Part shown: positions 37,560-47,215 of the stretch, one piece after another | Position numbering within the stretch: the stretch's first letter is position 1 | Layout of the letters: the number at the start of each line of letters is the position of its first letter | Assembly (NCBI RefSeq): GCF_003597395.2 | Contig: NC_133790.1 | Coordinates: 24,136,572-24,200,571, forward strand | Length of the DNA: 64,000 nt | Direction of reading: 5' to 3' | Source of the DNA: Chelonoidis abingdonii | Lineage: Eukaryota > Chordata > Testudines > Testudinidae | Notes under the pieces: generated by a model | The model's input: only the letters and a program-made list of their open reading frames with translations | The model's database searches: none | Told to the model about the DNA's origin: nothing | Program-made: the position numbers and the translations under genes

Positions 37560-37990
37560 ATCACGAGGGTGTTGCTGGATACGGCGGAGGAAGAAGAAGA
37601 TGCGAGATGAAATGTTCACAGAAATTATTGACAGTAACACGCAATGAGAGGGATAAACAGAATGATGGAAGATGTGGTAGCAAAGTACAGGAAAGATGCC
37701 CAGTGAACGATCTGAGAGGGCTAGGCAGGAAGACCAGCGTTGGAGAGAATCAACGCTGATCTGCTGCAGTCTCAACTGAAATCCTCCAACGCATGGTGGA
37801 GCTTCAGGAAGAAGCAGCACAGTAGCAGGAGTGCCACTGCAGCCCCTGTATAACCTCCCTGCAGCCCACGTCCCATATCTCCCTCACCCAGACGTGTAAG
37901 AACGCGTGGTGGAAGGCTTTCTGCACCCGCCTACTCCTCCACACCCTGCAGAGTTCAAGGAAAAGGCTGTAATTACGCTACAATGTGTTA
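37560..37990 (+). pseudogene. Myb/SANT-like Harbinger accessory gene, C-terminal remnant
   Basis: In PIF/Harbinger elements a second protein with a Myb/SANT (trihelix-like) domain helps the transposase enter the nucleus and bind DNA. Here only the C-terminal part is readable, in shifting plus-strand frames: 'RRRKKKMRDEMFTEIIDSN' (37580-37645), then a charged stretch around 'QEDQRWRES', then 'MVELQEEAAQ' followed by a stop (37792-37824), and 'LQPLYNLPAAHVPYLP' in another frame. This order (basic patch, coiled-coil-like 'LVELQ' segment, proline-rich tail) fits the family. Stops and frameshifts make it non-functional. The N-terminal DNA-binding domain was not recognised upstream. Confidence 0.5.
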
Positions 37991-38175
37991 GTAGCCTTTC
38001 CCTTCCCCCTCCTTCCAAAGCACAGCAGTCAGGACACCTTCCTAATTCTCTGCCTTTTTTTATAGTTCCTTTGTAATACAGAAATACATCGAAAGGGGGA
38101 GGGTGGGTTGCTTACAGGGAAACTAGTAAGGAAAACTCATGATTTTTAACAGATGCATAATTACTTTTAATGAAT

Positions 38176-38209
38176 AATAAATGATTTTTAAACGATACAG
38201 AATTTTATT
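38176..38209. terminator. convergent poly(A) signals between the two Harbinger genes
   Basis: AATAAA on the plus strand at 38176-38181 and AATAAA on the minus strand (plus TTTATT at 38204-38209) lie 22 bp apart. They sit in the AT-rich spacer between the plus-strand accessory gene and the minus-strand transposase, where both transcripts should end. Function is inferred from position. Confidence 0.5.
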
Positions 38210-38424
38210 TCCTTCGCAATCTTGTAATGAAAAGGGGAGGGTGGTTGCTTTACACGAATAAGTCCTCAAGTGCGGAGGGTTCATCAAGGGAAGCAAACAG
38301 TCACACCGTACCCTGGGCCGTGCTGAAACTTGTTTTCAAGGCTTCTCTGATGCGCAGCGCCTCCAGGGTGCTCTTCTAATCCCCTGGTCTCTGGCTGCTC
38401 GTACTCAGCGGCAGTGATTTTGCC

Positions 38425-39486
38425 TCAGCCTCCCACCCAGTCCATAAATGTCTCCCCCTTAGTCTCACAAAGATTGTGGAGCACACAGCAGAGCCATAGC
38501 AGGGCGGACATTGGTTTGGCTGAGGTCTGAGCGAAGTAATAATGATCGCCAGCGACCTTTAAACGGCCAAATGCACATTCTACCACCATCCGGCACTTGC
38601 TCAGCCTGTAGTTGAAACAGCTCCTGACCACTGTCCAGCTGCCAGTGTTATGCTTCATGAGCCATGCATCAAGGGGTAGGCTGGTCCCCAGGATAACTAT
38701 AGGCATTTGAACATTCCCAACGGTTATTTTCTGGTCTGGGAATAATTCCTTGCTGCAGCCGTTTAAACAGACTAGTTCTCCTGAAGACGCGAGCCATAAC
38801 CCTTCCTGGCCATCCACGTGGATGTGAGTGAAATGTCCCTTGTGGTCCACCAGTGCTTGCAGCACATTGAAAGTACCCCTTGCGGTTCACGTACTGGGTG
38901 CCCTGGTGTTCTGGGCCAAGATAGGATTATGGGTTCCATCTATGGCCCACCACAGTTCGGCAAAACCCATTGCAAGCAGCCATCCACTATCACCTGCACG
39001 TTTCCAGAGTCACAACCTTTCGTAGCAGCAGCTTAACGATTGCTTTGGCTACTTGCATCACTGCAGCCCCCACAGTAGATTTGCCCACTCCAAATTGATT
39101 TCCGACTGACCGGTAGCTGTCTGGCGTTGCAAGCTTCCAGAGGGCTATGCCACTCGCTTCTCCACTGTGAGGCTGCTCTTCATGTTTGTATTACGGCGTT
39201 TCGGGCAGGGGAAGCATGTCACAAAGTTCTAAGAAAGTGCTCTTACGCCATGCGAAATTTCGCAGCCCTGCGAATCGTCCCACACCGTCAAAAACAATGC
39301 GTCCACCAGTCTGTGCTTGTTTCCCGTGCCAAATTCGGGTTCAATGAGTAGTAGATGCCCCGTTAATAGCGTAGCTCCAAAACGCTGGGGCCAGCGGTTA
39401 TGGAGAATTTTGCCCCATCTCGTCATCGCTGTCCTCGCACTCAGCAATAGCTGCCTCTCTCCTCTCCTCCTGCCTTTGCAGTTCAT
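38425..39486 (-). pseudogene. PIF/Harbinger (HARBI1-like) DDE transposase, frameshifted
   Basis: On the minus strand, in N- to C-terminal order: a 'VWDDSQ' motif (about 39282-39265), 'SYRSVGNQFGVGKSTVG' (about 39118-39065), 'PNCGG' (about 38960-38946) followed in a shifted frame by 'IDGTH' with the first catalytic aspartate, then 'NRKGYF'. After that comes the largest intact piece (38425-38865, 146 codons) with 'LQALVDHKGHFTHIHVD', 'FPDQKITVGNVQMPIVILG', 'WLMKHNTG', 'FNYRLSKCRMVVECAFGRLK' (containing the catalytic glutamate) and 'CVLHNLCETKGETF'. The expected 'GDPAYPL' segment with the second aspartate is disrupted by small deletions. Family members are about 350-400 residues. At least three frameshifts separate the pieces, so it is dead. 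It is related to the domesticated gene HARBI1 but is clearly a transposon copy. Confidence 0.88.
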
Positions 39487-40056
39487 TGTTCAGCTATAGT
39501 CAGCACGAGAGTACCCGAGGTGTTGACAACGGTCAGGATACCGTTTGTGATCTCAGGGTCCTGTTGCTGTGCTATGGGTTTGCTCAATGCACTCCGCGAA
39601 AAAAGCCCAAAGGGTTGTCTGCTGCCCTCACAAGGGAGGGTGAGCTGTACCCAGCACCACCCGGGCAATGTTTTCTGCCCCATCAGGCACTGTGCTCTCA
39701 ACCCGGAAAGGGGAACTATGGGATAGCTGAGGAACAGCTACCACAGGTGCACCGCTCCTGAATCGATGGTAGCCTTGGACCATGGACACAAGCAATCGAT
39801 TTGGATCGCATTGTGGACGCGCAAAACCGATTTTATAACATCGGTTTCGTAATATCGGTTTAAACTACTTCGAAATAATCGTGCGTGTAACGTACCAAGA
39901 TTTGGGAGGCCTGGCTTCAAATTCCTCCCTCTTCCACAGCCCTGCCAGAGCAGATTTTCAATGCTCAATGCTCACAACCAGCCCCAATTTTCCAAAAGAG
40001 CTCAGCTCTAGAGCCAGTTGATTTTTTACCAAACAGTTTTCCCAATGAAATAGTGG

Positions 40057-40105
40057 CTTTGTCAAAATCTAATTTTTCCTCACAGGAAAATTTAATTTGA
40101 CAAAG
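40057..40105. repeat. inverted repeat (23/21-bp arms)
   Basis: Left arm 40057-40079 (ctttgtcaaaatctaattt...) and right arm 40085-40105 (ggaaaatttaatttgacaaa...) are complementary with a 5-bp loop and few mismatches. It probably belongs to an AT-rich fold-back element spanning roughly 39990-40395. Confidence 0.7.
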
Positions 40106-40250
40106 TTTCCCAGTGGGAAATTCAAAAACAAACAACTTCAAAGTCAAATTCAAATCAACACTGTAACCCAAATATTTACTGCAGGTTGACATTCTGACAG
40201 TGCCAGCATTTTGAATAACATGTTTTGATCAAAAGCATCAAGATTGTTTG

Positions 40251-40283
40251 GTTCAGAAGACCCAAATCTAAGGTCTTCTGAAC
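40251..40283. repeat. perfect 12-bp inverted repeat
   Basis: Arms gttcagaagacc (40251-40262) and ggtcttctgaac (40272-40283) are perfectly complementary around a 9-bp loop. It lies in the same AT-rich region as the previous inverted repeat and may be a second hairpin of the same old element. Confidence 0.8.
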
Positions 40284-41144
40284 TTTCCATTTAGTGAAAA
40301 GTCGATGTTTTGACTTTTTTTTGGTTCCTGTTTAATGATGAAAACAATCCAAATATTGGAAAACTCTAATATGACAGAAATTCCACTTTCTTGAAGAGCT
40401 CAACTCAGCATTCATTTCCTGGGTGCTGTGCCCAGGCGCTCAGCGCCCTGCACCTCCCTTTGTGATACCTCAGGCCGACTTCCAGAAGAGATTAGTGCCT
40501 GATGTGCACCCAGTGCGCAGAGCGGTTGTGGAGCTGAAGCCACCTGGAATTCCAGTGTTGGAGGCTTAGATCAGCAGTTCATGAGGATTTACGTCTAACA
40601 GCAACCATGAGAGGCAATGGAGACTGACTCCCCCACCCCCAGGAGTGGCTTCAGAACCCTGAGCCAGGATCATGTGACCGGCACCAGGAAATAATGTCTC
40701 CTGAAATCCCACAGCTCAGAACTATGTTACACAAGGACCGGACCCTGGGATGCAGAAGTTGGGTGCCCTAATTAGCCCCTAAATTAAACCTGGGTGCTTC
40801 TGCTCTGGTTTCGAGAGCCTGCCCTGTGGAAGGCATTCTGCTCCTCTGAAAGTCAGGCACTGAAAACAATATGGCCTTGAATGAGCAGCCTGTAGCAGGA
40901 CCTTCATTTCCTTCCAGGCACTTGTTTTGACTGCAATGTTTTTGTTCTTGTGCTGAGGTTACCACCCAGATGGTGCCAATTTACTGTTACCGTTCACTGG
41001 GAAGGAGGATCTTGCTCACTGGCTGAATCTGGACCTCTTCCCCTTGGAAGTGGCAGAGAGTTGCACTCTAGAGCCCGACAGCGGCTGTGTTGAGTTCTAG
41101 CCCCACTTCTAACAGTCACTCCCTGTGTAACCTTAGAGCCATGG

Positions 41145-41245
41145 GTTTTCATAGATTCCGTGGCCAGAAGGCACCTCTGCAATCATCTGATCTGGCACAG
41201 GCTGGAGAACTGCCCCAAAATAGTTCCCAGAAAGGTAGGCAAGAC
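41145..41245 (-). mobile_element. CR1 LINE 3' end (minus)
   Basis: Plus-strand 'ttttcatagattccgtggcc', 'agaaggcacctctgcaatca' and 'tctgatctggcac' is the reverse of a CR1 3' terminus of the 'gatgatcatagtggtccctt' type. It is short and diverged. Confidence 0.75.
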
Positions 41246-41582
41246 ACCCAAACTCACTGGGCCTCAACCCCATCTGAGAAGGGGGCTACTAATGCACATG
41301 TTTGGAAAGCATCAGCATATGAAGGAGACGGTCTGTGACTCCATGTTAAGGCTGTTATAGTGCCTGAGGAGTTTACATTTGATGGTTGGTGAAATCTAAG
41401 TATGGCACTCGCAACCAATTTGGGGTTTGTGTCCTGCTTCCAAGCAGTGTGCCCAGAGGTTGGAACTCCCATTCTTGAGCCACTGCAGGACAGCTTGACT
41501 TTCATGTCTGTCAATTTGGAGTTGTACGAAATGCCAAGAATGACCTAAGCTGACACGAATTTAGCACAGTTACTTCTGGCCA

Positions 41583-42585
41583 GGACAAGAGAGGTAGGAA
41601 CGCAGGAACTGCCAAACCAGATGAGACCAGTGTATCCTGTGCTGAGTTCCCTGACTCTGACAGTAGCCGATAAGAGATGCTTCAGAGGGAGGAGTGTGGC
41701 TAAGAACCACCCTGACAATGGATAGCTTTGTGCTCAAACATGCCAAAGTTTCTTAACACCAGGTGTTTAGTGGCTGGTTTAGTCCTGAAGCATGCGGGTT
41801 TATCTCACTTACACATTTTTATTCTATTGAGCGTAAGTGCAGATATTTTCATGTTCATAAAAATGACGAATCATTTTTGAATTCTTCTAAGCTCTTTGCC
41901 TCCATAATATCATGTGATGGTGAGTTCAACGGGGTTGTATGTTTATGTAACAGAACAGCACCTGCTTTTAGCACTTCTTCTTATCCATTTTAAATTTGTG
42001 GCCTTTTCAACTTCACCGAGCACCCCTTTTTTCTTCTCATGAGAGCAGGTAAACAGGAGCATTTGACTGAACTTCTCCAAACCATTCATTATTTTATGTT
42101 GCTCTGTTATGTCCTCTCTAAACTAATTTTCTAAATTCCTTCTCTGTGGGAGAGCCTTTCTAGTCTGCTAATCATTTTGGATGTCTTCTATCTGTCTTTC
42201 TCTCTCTGTATATCTTTATTGAGATGGAGGAGCCAGAACTGAATACATTATTCAAGGTGTGGGTGTATTGTCCCTTTATATAATGGCATTATCATATTTT
42301 CAATACTATTCTCTATTCTTTTCTCAATACAGCCTAAAAGGTTTGCTTTTTTCAACTGCTGCTGTGCATTGAGCAGAGGCTTTCGCGGAGCTGTCCACAA
42401 TGACTCCTAGATCTCTTTCCCAGGTGGTTATTGTGGAGCCCAGCAATGTATTGAAATAATTAAAAATGTTCCTTCCAAAGCACACAGCCTCATGCTTATT
42501 GTCTTGCACGTTGAATTTCATCTGCCATTGTGCTGCTTATTCGCTTGCTTTCTTAGATCCTCCTTAGGCTCCTTACCGTCTCTAG
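41583..42585 (-). mobile_element. CR1-type LINE 3' region, about 1 kb (minus)
   Basis: The plus strand reads the element backwards. Near its 3' end are 'gaccagtgtatcctgtgctg' and 'ctctgacagtagccgat'. Further in come 'ttcttcttatccattttaaa', 'gttgctctgttatgtcctct' and 'ggaggagccagaactgaata'. These are followed by 'aaggtttgcttttttcaact', 'gctgtccacaatgactccta', 'gatctctttcccaggtgg' and 'aatttcatctgccattgtgc'. These phrases are the antisense of the coding end and 3' UTR of a turtle CR1 subfamily. Many stops in every minus-strand frame show it is old. It is the longest LINE fragment in the window. Confidence 0.88.
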
Positions 42586-43629
42586 TCTAGAAAAACCTAA
42601 ATAAGTGTGAAGTCCTCAAATGTTGCCGTTTCACTCTTCACCCTTTTCCCCAAATCTGATCATGAACACAGCTCCTAGTGGGGGCTATGGGACACCTCAC
42701 CTCCTTCCATGATCAAACTTGAACAGTTCTCCTTACCCCTTTGCTTTTTGGCCTTTTAGTCGTGCATCTTACTCCCTTTGGCTGCATCATGGTCCTCTGT
42801 GTTGGCTTCACAGCTCCACTGGCTTATTAGAAATCTCATCATCGAGTTTTGGTTCTTGCTCCAAAAGTCAGGGGTCCTGAAAGCTTCCTCCAAATATCTG
42901 TCTGTGTCCATGTCTGCTTCTTGCTGCTGGCCGCATGCTGAGGTGCTGTCATGGGGGCATTCTTAAACAAAGCTGTGCCCCAGAGACAGGAGCGTAGTCG
43001 CTGGTACTGGAAGTTGCATCCAACTTTGACCAAATGCTAGCAGGCCTATCTGCAGTGCTGGGTGACATCCAGCTGGAAATAGATACATGGCAAGAAGAGG
43101 CCACAGTGTGGGAGGTGCTGGGGTCTTGTGGGAAAGCACTACAGGACTAGCAGCCTTTGATAGTTGTGTCTGTGGTGCCAGCCTGCATCCATGTTACTGA
43201 TAGCTTGAGTTTGCAGCTCCTGAGGGAATCTTGCAGGTCTCTGCCAGCCACTTCATGTTATTGCCACCACTACAGATGATTGACAGGTTCTTGTGTGCAG
43301 GGGGTTGAGTTAATGGGAACACTTGAGCTCCGATCTGACCTCATGTTACTTCACTAGTGAAACAGGCCTGTCGCCATGGCAGAGCTTTAATCATGGCCAT
43401 GTGGCTACTAATTTAGCTCAACAGCTGTTTGTGAGGAACTTTATCCAAAGGCATTTCAAAAATCCCTGTAAACTCTATCTCCTAGTCTGTAGATTGCCTG
43501 AAGAATTCTAATAGACTACAGAAGCACGGGTTTTCTGGTACAGATGCTCATCTGGTTCTCTCCTGTCACCTCAGTCTTAAACCTCTGTATTGAATGACTG
43601 TTCTTTGACTGCTTGCGTATGTCCCTTAC

Positions 43630-43677
43630 AGAGAGAGAGAGAGAGTGAGTATTTGTGTGTGTGTGTGTGTGTGTGTA
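43630..43677. repeat. compound (AG)n-(TG)n microsatellite
   Basis: About 8 AG units, a short interruption, then about 12 TG units. Likely polymorphic in length. No other feature attached. Confidence 0.95.
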
Positions 43678-44616
43678 GCTTGTCATTCAGCAGGACCTTC
43701 TGACCCTTCCCACTATCGGGACGGCCTAGGCCCAGGGCCTTCGGTTTCAAGCCAGGCGTAGGCTGCAGAAAGTCCACGTCTCTCGGTGACCATCATTTGT
43801 GCTGTCTGAAGTGCCTGGCTGAGGGTTATGTTAGAGACAGATGTGCCACTTGGCATGGCTTCAAGAGCAGGACAAAGAAGCGCAGAGAGGAGTGTCTCTG
43901 TTACATCCTCACGGAGGCAGCCCTGAGACCAGTGTTGGAACCTCCTTAGTCAGCGAAGGGAAGCTCCTCAGTGATGCCTTCCCAGGGTGCTTCCTCATTC
44001 TCCTGAAAGGGCTGGAGCAGGAGTTGATCCCCAGCACTGGGACTGTCGTCTTTGAGGCTCAGGGCTTCTGAACAGTCCCAGCCTCAGCAGCACACATAAA
44101 AATTGGTGTTCGGGACTCCTCCACAAAAGGTCAGTCTGGTGACAATGGTAGAGTGTTCCCAGGAACCAGCAACCACGGTCTGCTCAAGCTCTGACCTTGT
44201 TGCTGTTTCCTTGGGCTCTTTCCTACCTTTCTGCCCCATCATCTGGCTCAATCTCTGGGTTACCACTGGGGCCTCCCCACGGCTACTTCCTCTTCTCAGC
44301 TTCTTGCTGGAGCCCATAGTGGAAGGCAGGATCCCAGGGCTCACTCTCCACCTGGCCCTCCTCCTTGTACCAAGCCAACCCCCCTCCAGTCTAGGGAGTG
44401 ACGGCACAGCTCCTCCCTGCAGACCTCCTCCCACCACCAACTTCCTTTCTTTATAAGCCTCTCCCAGCTGCTGCCCCAGCCTTTCAGCCTTACCAGTCCC
44501 TGGCTCCCCTCCAGGTGCAGCCTGTGGGTTAATTGGTCTGGTTTAGCTGTTTGGGCCTCGCGTGGGGTGGGCACCCTGTCCCATGCCCCTAACGCGCCAC
44601 TAGAGAAACTCTGGCA

Positions 44617-44690
44617 CCACTGCGCACTCCTACGATGTAATGCACATATGCAACATGTCTCGACCAACAGTTATGAAAGGTAACTAACCT
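44617..44690 (-). repeat. possible miniature element fragment
   Basis: On the minus strand the fragment reads 'gttagttacctttcataact' then 'gttggtcgagacatgttgca'. This resembles a turtle repeat I recall with 'gttacttacctttgtaactg' followed by 'ttcgagatgtgttgc'. Too short for certainty. Confidence 0.4.
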
Positions 44691-45254
44691 CCCCCCATTC
44701 CCCGAACCAGTCTGCCTGGCACTGATGTGGATGCACTGGATCAATTCAGGACCTTCGTTAAAGAGGGGGACAATATCGGTTACTGTCCAGTTTGCTGCTC
44801 CAGCAGCCAGTTGTAATAATGACAATACACATTGCATTGGCTCTCCTTTGTCTCGCCTGGTAGAACAGTTTTATACAGACAAGTATCATTTGGTTGAGTC
44901 CCAGCTGCCCTGAGCATACAATCTGGCGTATCTGGCCCAACGAGTCCAGTGACTAGACAGGGAGGACTCTTTGAACTACAGTTAACAGACACCAGGGACC
45001 ACTGAGTGTGATGTGTGCACACTCTCTGACCTTTCAAATAACCCCCCACACCTTGCTCCAGAGCCCAGCAGCTGTCTCATTAAACGTGCCTCTGGCATGA
45101 ATCTGGTGTAATTTAAATCTAAGTGCTTGAAAAGTTGCTCTGATTGAATGTAAATGGGAAGCTTTCTGGGTTGTAAAGCAGGCCTCTTGCAGGTTTATGT
45201 CACTTCCATTTCATTGCAATTACAGAGCACTCTAGAGAGGAGTTCACTGCAGCA

Positions 45255-45365
45255 CAGATGTGAAGTGTCTTCTCCAGCCTTTTTCAGTGAATGAGTGGCA
45301 GAGCTGGGAATGGAACCCAGGAGTCCTGACTCTTGGGCTGTTGCTCTGTCCACATGCTCACCATC
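45255..45365 (-). mobile_element. MIR-like SINE fragment (minus)
   Basis: Plus-strand 'gaatgagtggcagagctggg', 'aatggaacccaggagtcctg' and 'ctcttgggctgttgctctgt' is the reversed head of a SINE. The A/B-box area is just recognisable. The core and tail are lost. Confidence 0.78.
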
Positions 45366-45430
45366 CCCTGACTTTCTGAAGGGTTTTTTAAGGCAGGGAA
45401 AGAAGAGATAACTCATCAGTGTGCTCTCTG

Positions 45431-46413
45431 CAGGGGTGGCTACAGGCACCAGCGCACCAAGCGTGTGCCTGGGGCGGCAAGCCACTGGGGGCAGCCTGCC
45501 GGTCGCCATGAGGGCACCAGTCAGGCTGCCTTTGGTGGCATGCCTGCAGGAGGTCCACCGGTTCCACGGTTTTGGTGGCAATTCGGCAGCGGATAGAGCA
45601 AAGGTGCGGGACCGGTGGACCTCCTGCAGGGGCACCGCCAAATCCGCGTTACCGGCGGACCTCCTGCAGGCACGCCACCAAATCCACGTTACTGGCGGAC
45701 CTCCTGCAGGGGCGCCGCCGAATCCGCATTACCGGCGGACCTCCTGCAGGCACGCCGCCGAATCCGCATTACCGGGGGACCTCCCACAGGTGCGCCGCCG
45801 AATCCGCATTACCGGGGGACCTCCCGCAGGTGCGCCGCCGAATCCGCGTTAGTGGGGGACCTCCTGCAGGCGCACTGCCGAATCCGCGTTACCAGGGGAC
45901 CTCCCGCAGGCGCGCCGCTGAATCTGCGTTACCAGCAGACTGCAAGCAGGCGTGCTGCTGAATCCGCTTTACCGGGGGACCTCCCGCATGTGCGCCGCCG
46001 AATCCATGTTACTGGGGGACCTCCCGCAGGCGCGCCGCTGAATCCATGTTACTGGTGGACTTCCTGCAGGCGCGCCACCAAATCCACATTACTGGGGGAC
46101 CTCCCGCAGGCGCACCACCGAATCTGCGTTACCAGGGGACCTCCCGCAGGCGCGCCGCCGAATCCATGTTACTGGCGGACCTCCCACAGGCGTGCTGCTG
46201 AATCCGTGTTACCGGGGGACCTCCCGCAGGTGTGCTGCTGAATCCGCGTTACCGGGGGACCTCCCGCAGGCGCACTGCCAAATCCACATTACCAGTGGAC
46301 CTTCCACAGGCCTGCTGCCGAATCCACGTTACCAGCAGACCTCCCGCAGGCGTGCCGCCAAAAGCCACCTGACTACCGTGGTTGGGGCAGCAAAATACAT
46401 AGAGCCAACCCTG
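45431..46413. mobile_element. hAT-type element expanded by an internal minisatellite (983 bp)
   Basis: The left end 'caggggtggctacaggcacc' is mirrored by the right end 'tacatagagccaaccctg', with 10 of the first 11 bases complementary. The flanks are perfect 8-bp direct repeats, gctctctg at 45423-45430 and 46414-46421. This length is diagnostic of hAT integration. The non-repetitive shoulders (45431-45605 and 46363-46413) resemble a turtle GC-rich miniature family I recall, whose usual copies are much shorter. The excess length is the 40-bp array at 45621-46362. No transposase is encoded. Confidence 0.9.
45606..46362 (+). repeat. 40-bp minisatellite, 18 full copies plus partial ends
   Basis: Units start every 40 bp exactly, from 45621 to 46301, then a partial copy at 46341-46362 and a 15-bp partial before 45621. 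No indel occurs in 18 units. The consensus in four 10-mers is ctcccgcagg, cgcgccgccg, aatccgcgtt, accgggggac. Substitutions are concentrated at C/G positions (CpG-type changes such as cgc to tgc or cac). The first four units alternate 'ggc(a/g)cc' and 'cacgcc' variants, suggesting an early 80-bp dimer step. The unit has no stop in any plus frame, so three overlapping frames (45421-45852, 45572-45961, 45615-46241) are open at once. These are artefacts. Confidence 0.97.
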
Positions 46414-47084
46414 GCTCTCTGTCACCTCCACAGGCAGAAGAAATCAACTTCTTTCCTTAACAGGCAATCAATTGTGCCACAAAAGACTTTCAAAGGGAGA
46501 GTGTGAGGATTGGCACAATTGTCCTATTAGGGCCAGAGCGAGTCTGGCTCTTTCTTGAGGTGGCATTGATGGGCTGTTTTGCTGAGCTGGATTGAGAGAG
46601 ATTGTGCAGCTGGAGCTGTTTTCAAGTGCCAAAGAACAGGGCACAAAGGTCCTGTTATGAAGATGGAGTGGGGGAGAAGCATATTGCAGCTGTGCATGTG
46701 TGTGTGTATGCGCAGCAGCAGCTGAATAGGGTAGCAGACTTTAATGTGGAGAGATTGACAAGGCCTTGATTTTCACCAGAGTGGCAGCCTTGCAAGGGGA
46801 ACGGTTATTTGCACCCCATGGGGGTACAGTCAGCCATGATCACAGCCATGACTGCCCAAGAGGAAGGAGCATTGCCTCTGAGTTCACAGCATCCAGGCTA
46901 CTGCTGTATTTTGTATCGGGTAAAGTGGTGAGTACAGTTGGCTGGATGTGTTTTTCCCTTCCCATGAAAAAAAAATAAGATTTCAAAATTTCTCTCATTC
47001 CACATCAAGATGAAACCAAGGCCTGAAGTCTTTCATGCAAGATGAGAGAGAAAAAGAGCACACATCCACCTCTGGGTAGCCAAC
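46414..47084. other. no recognised feature
   Basis: A TG run near 46695-46710 and an A8 run near 46967-46975 are the only notable items. No exon or repeat family is recognised. Confidence 0.45.
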
Positions 47085-47215
47085 AGGCCAATGGTTAGGA
47101 TCCTCACCTGGACGGCAGGTGATGCAGATTCAGGTGGAGCAGGGACTTGAACCTGGGTCTCCTATATCCCTGGGTCTCCTATATCCCAGGCCATAGCCAC
47201 AGGGCTAATGACTTC
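47085..47215 (-). mobile_element. tRNA-derived SINE head (minus)
   Basis: The minus strand contains an exact pol III B-box GGTTCAAGTCC (plus 47143-47153) and, upstream of it, a tRNA-like 'tagccctgtggctatggcc' that can serve as A box. The plus-strand phrase 'agcagggacttgaacctggg' is characteristic. Between the boxes there is a perfect 17-bp tandem duplication (47154-47170 and 47171-47187), which lengthens the A-B distance beyond a tRNA's. It is not a tRNA gene: no acceptor stem pairs. Confidence 0.75.

Larger units (their letters stand above)
35600..39896. mobile_element. decayed autonomous-type PIF/Harbinger transposon
   Basis: This block carries remains of both genes of an animal PIF/Harbinger element: a DDE transposase (minus) and a Myb/SANT-like accessory gene (plus), arranged convergently. 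The right terminus, 'atcgtgcgtgtaacgtacc' ending near 39896, resembles in reverse the GGTACGTCTACACTAC-type end of turtle Harbingers. The preceding 'aaaaccgattttataacatc' / 'atatcggtttaaac' subterminal repeats support it. The left terminus was not located. A non-coding part near 35950-36160 ('gatgcactggccaggttaaa', 'cgcgaaacttttgcaatttc') fits the family. Intact relatives are about 4-5 kb, so the size is plausible. Confidence 0.7.
39897..41144. other. block without genes, with palindromic AT-rich repeats
   Basis: Two clear inverted repeats (40057-40105 and 40251-40283) are listed separately. The remainder to 41144 gives no family or exon. Confidence 0.45.
42586..45254. other. block without recognised genes
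   Basis: Contains the AG/TG microsatellite at 43630-43677 and a possible repeat fragment at 44617-44690. The convergent 117- and 118-codon frames at 44084-44456 are mirror images on opposite strands without motifs. No exon is recognised. Confidence 0.4.

Noticed and set aside
44084..44456. Overlapping 117/118-codon frames on both strands
   Set aside because: Mirror-image frames over the same DNA without motifs or splice context.
45615..46241. 208-codon open frame as a repetitive protein gene
   Set aside because: All three plus frames are open because the 40-bp unit lacks stops. The array sits inside a non-coding hAT-type element with a target duplication.
45606..46362. CRISPR array
   Set aside because: The units are contiguous and near-identical along their whole length, with no unique spacers. 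The genome is vertebrate.
47143..47153. tRNA gene on the minus strand
   Set aside because: The B box is perfect, but no acceptor or anticodon stem pairs and the spacing is broken by a duplication; it is a SINE head.
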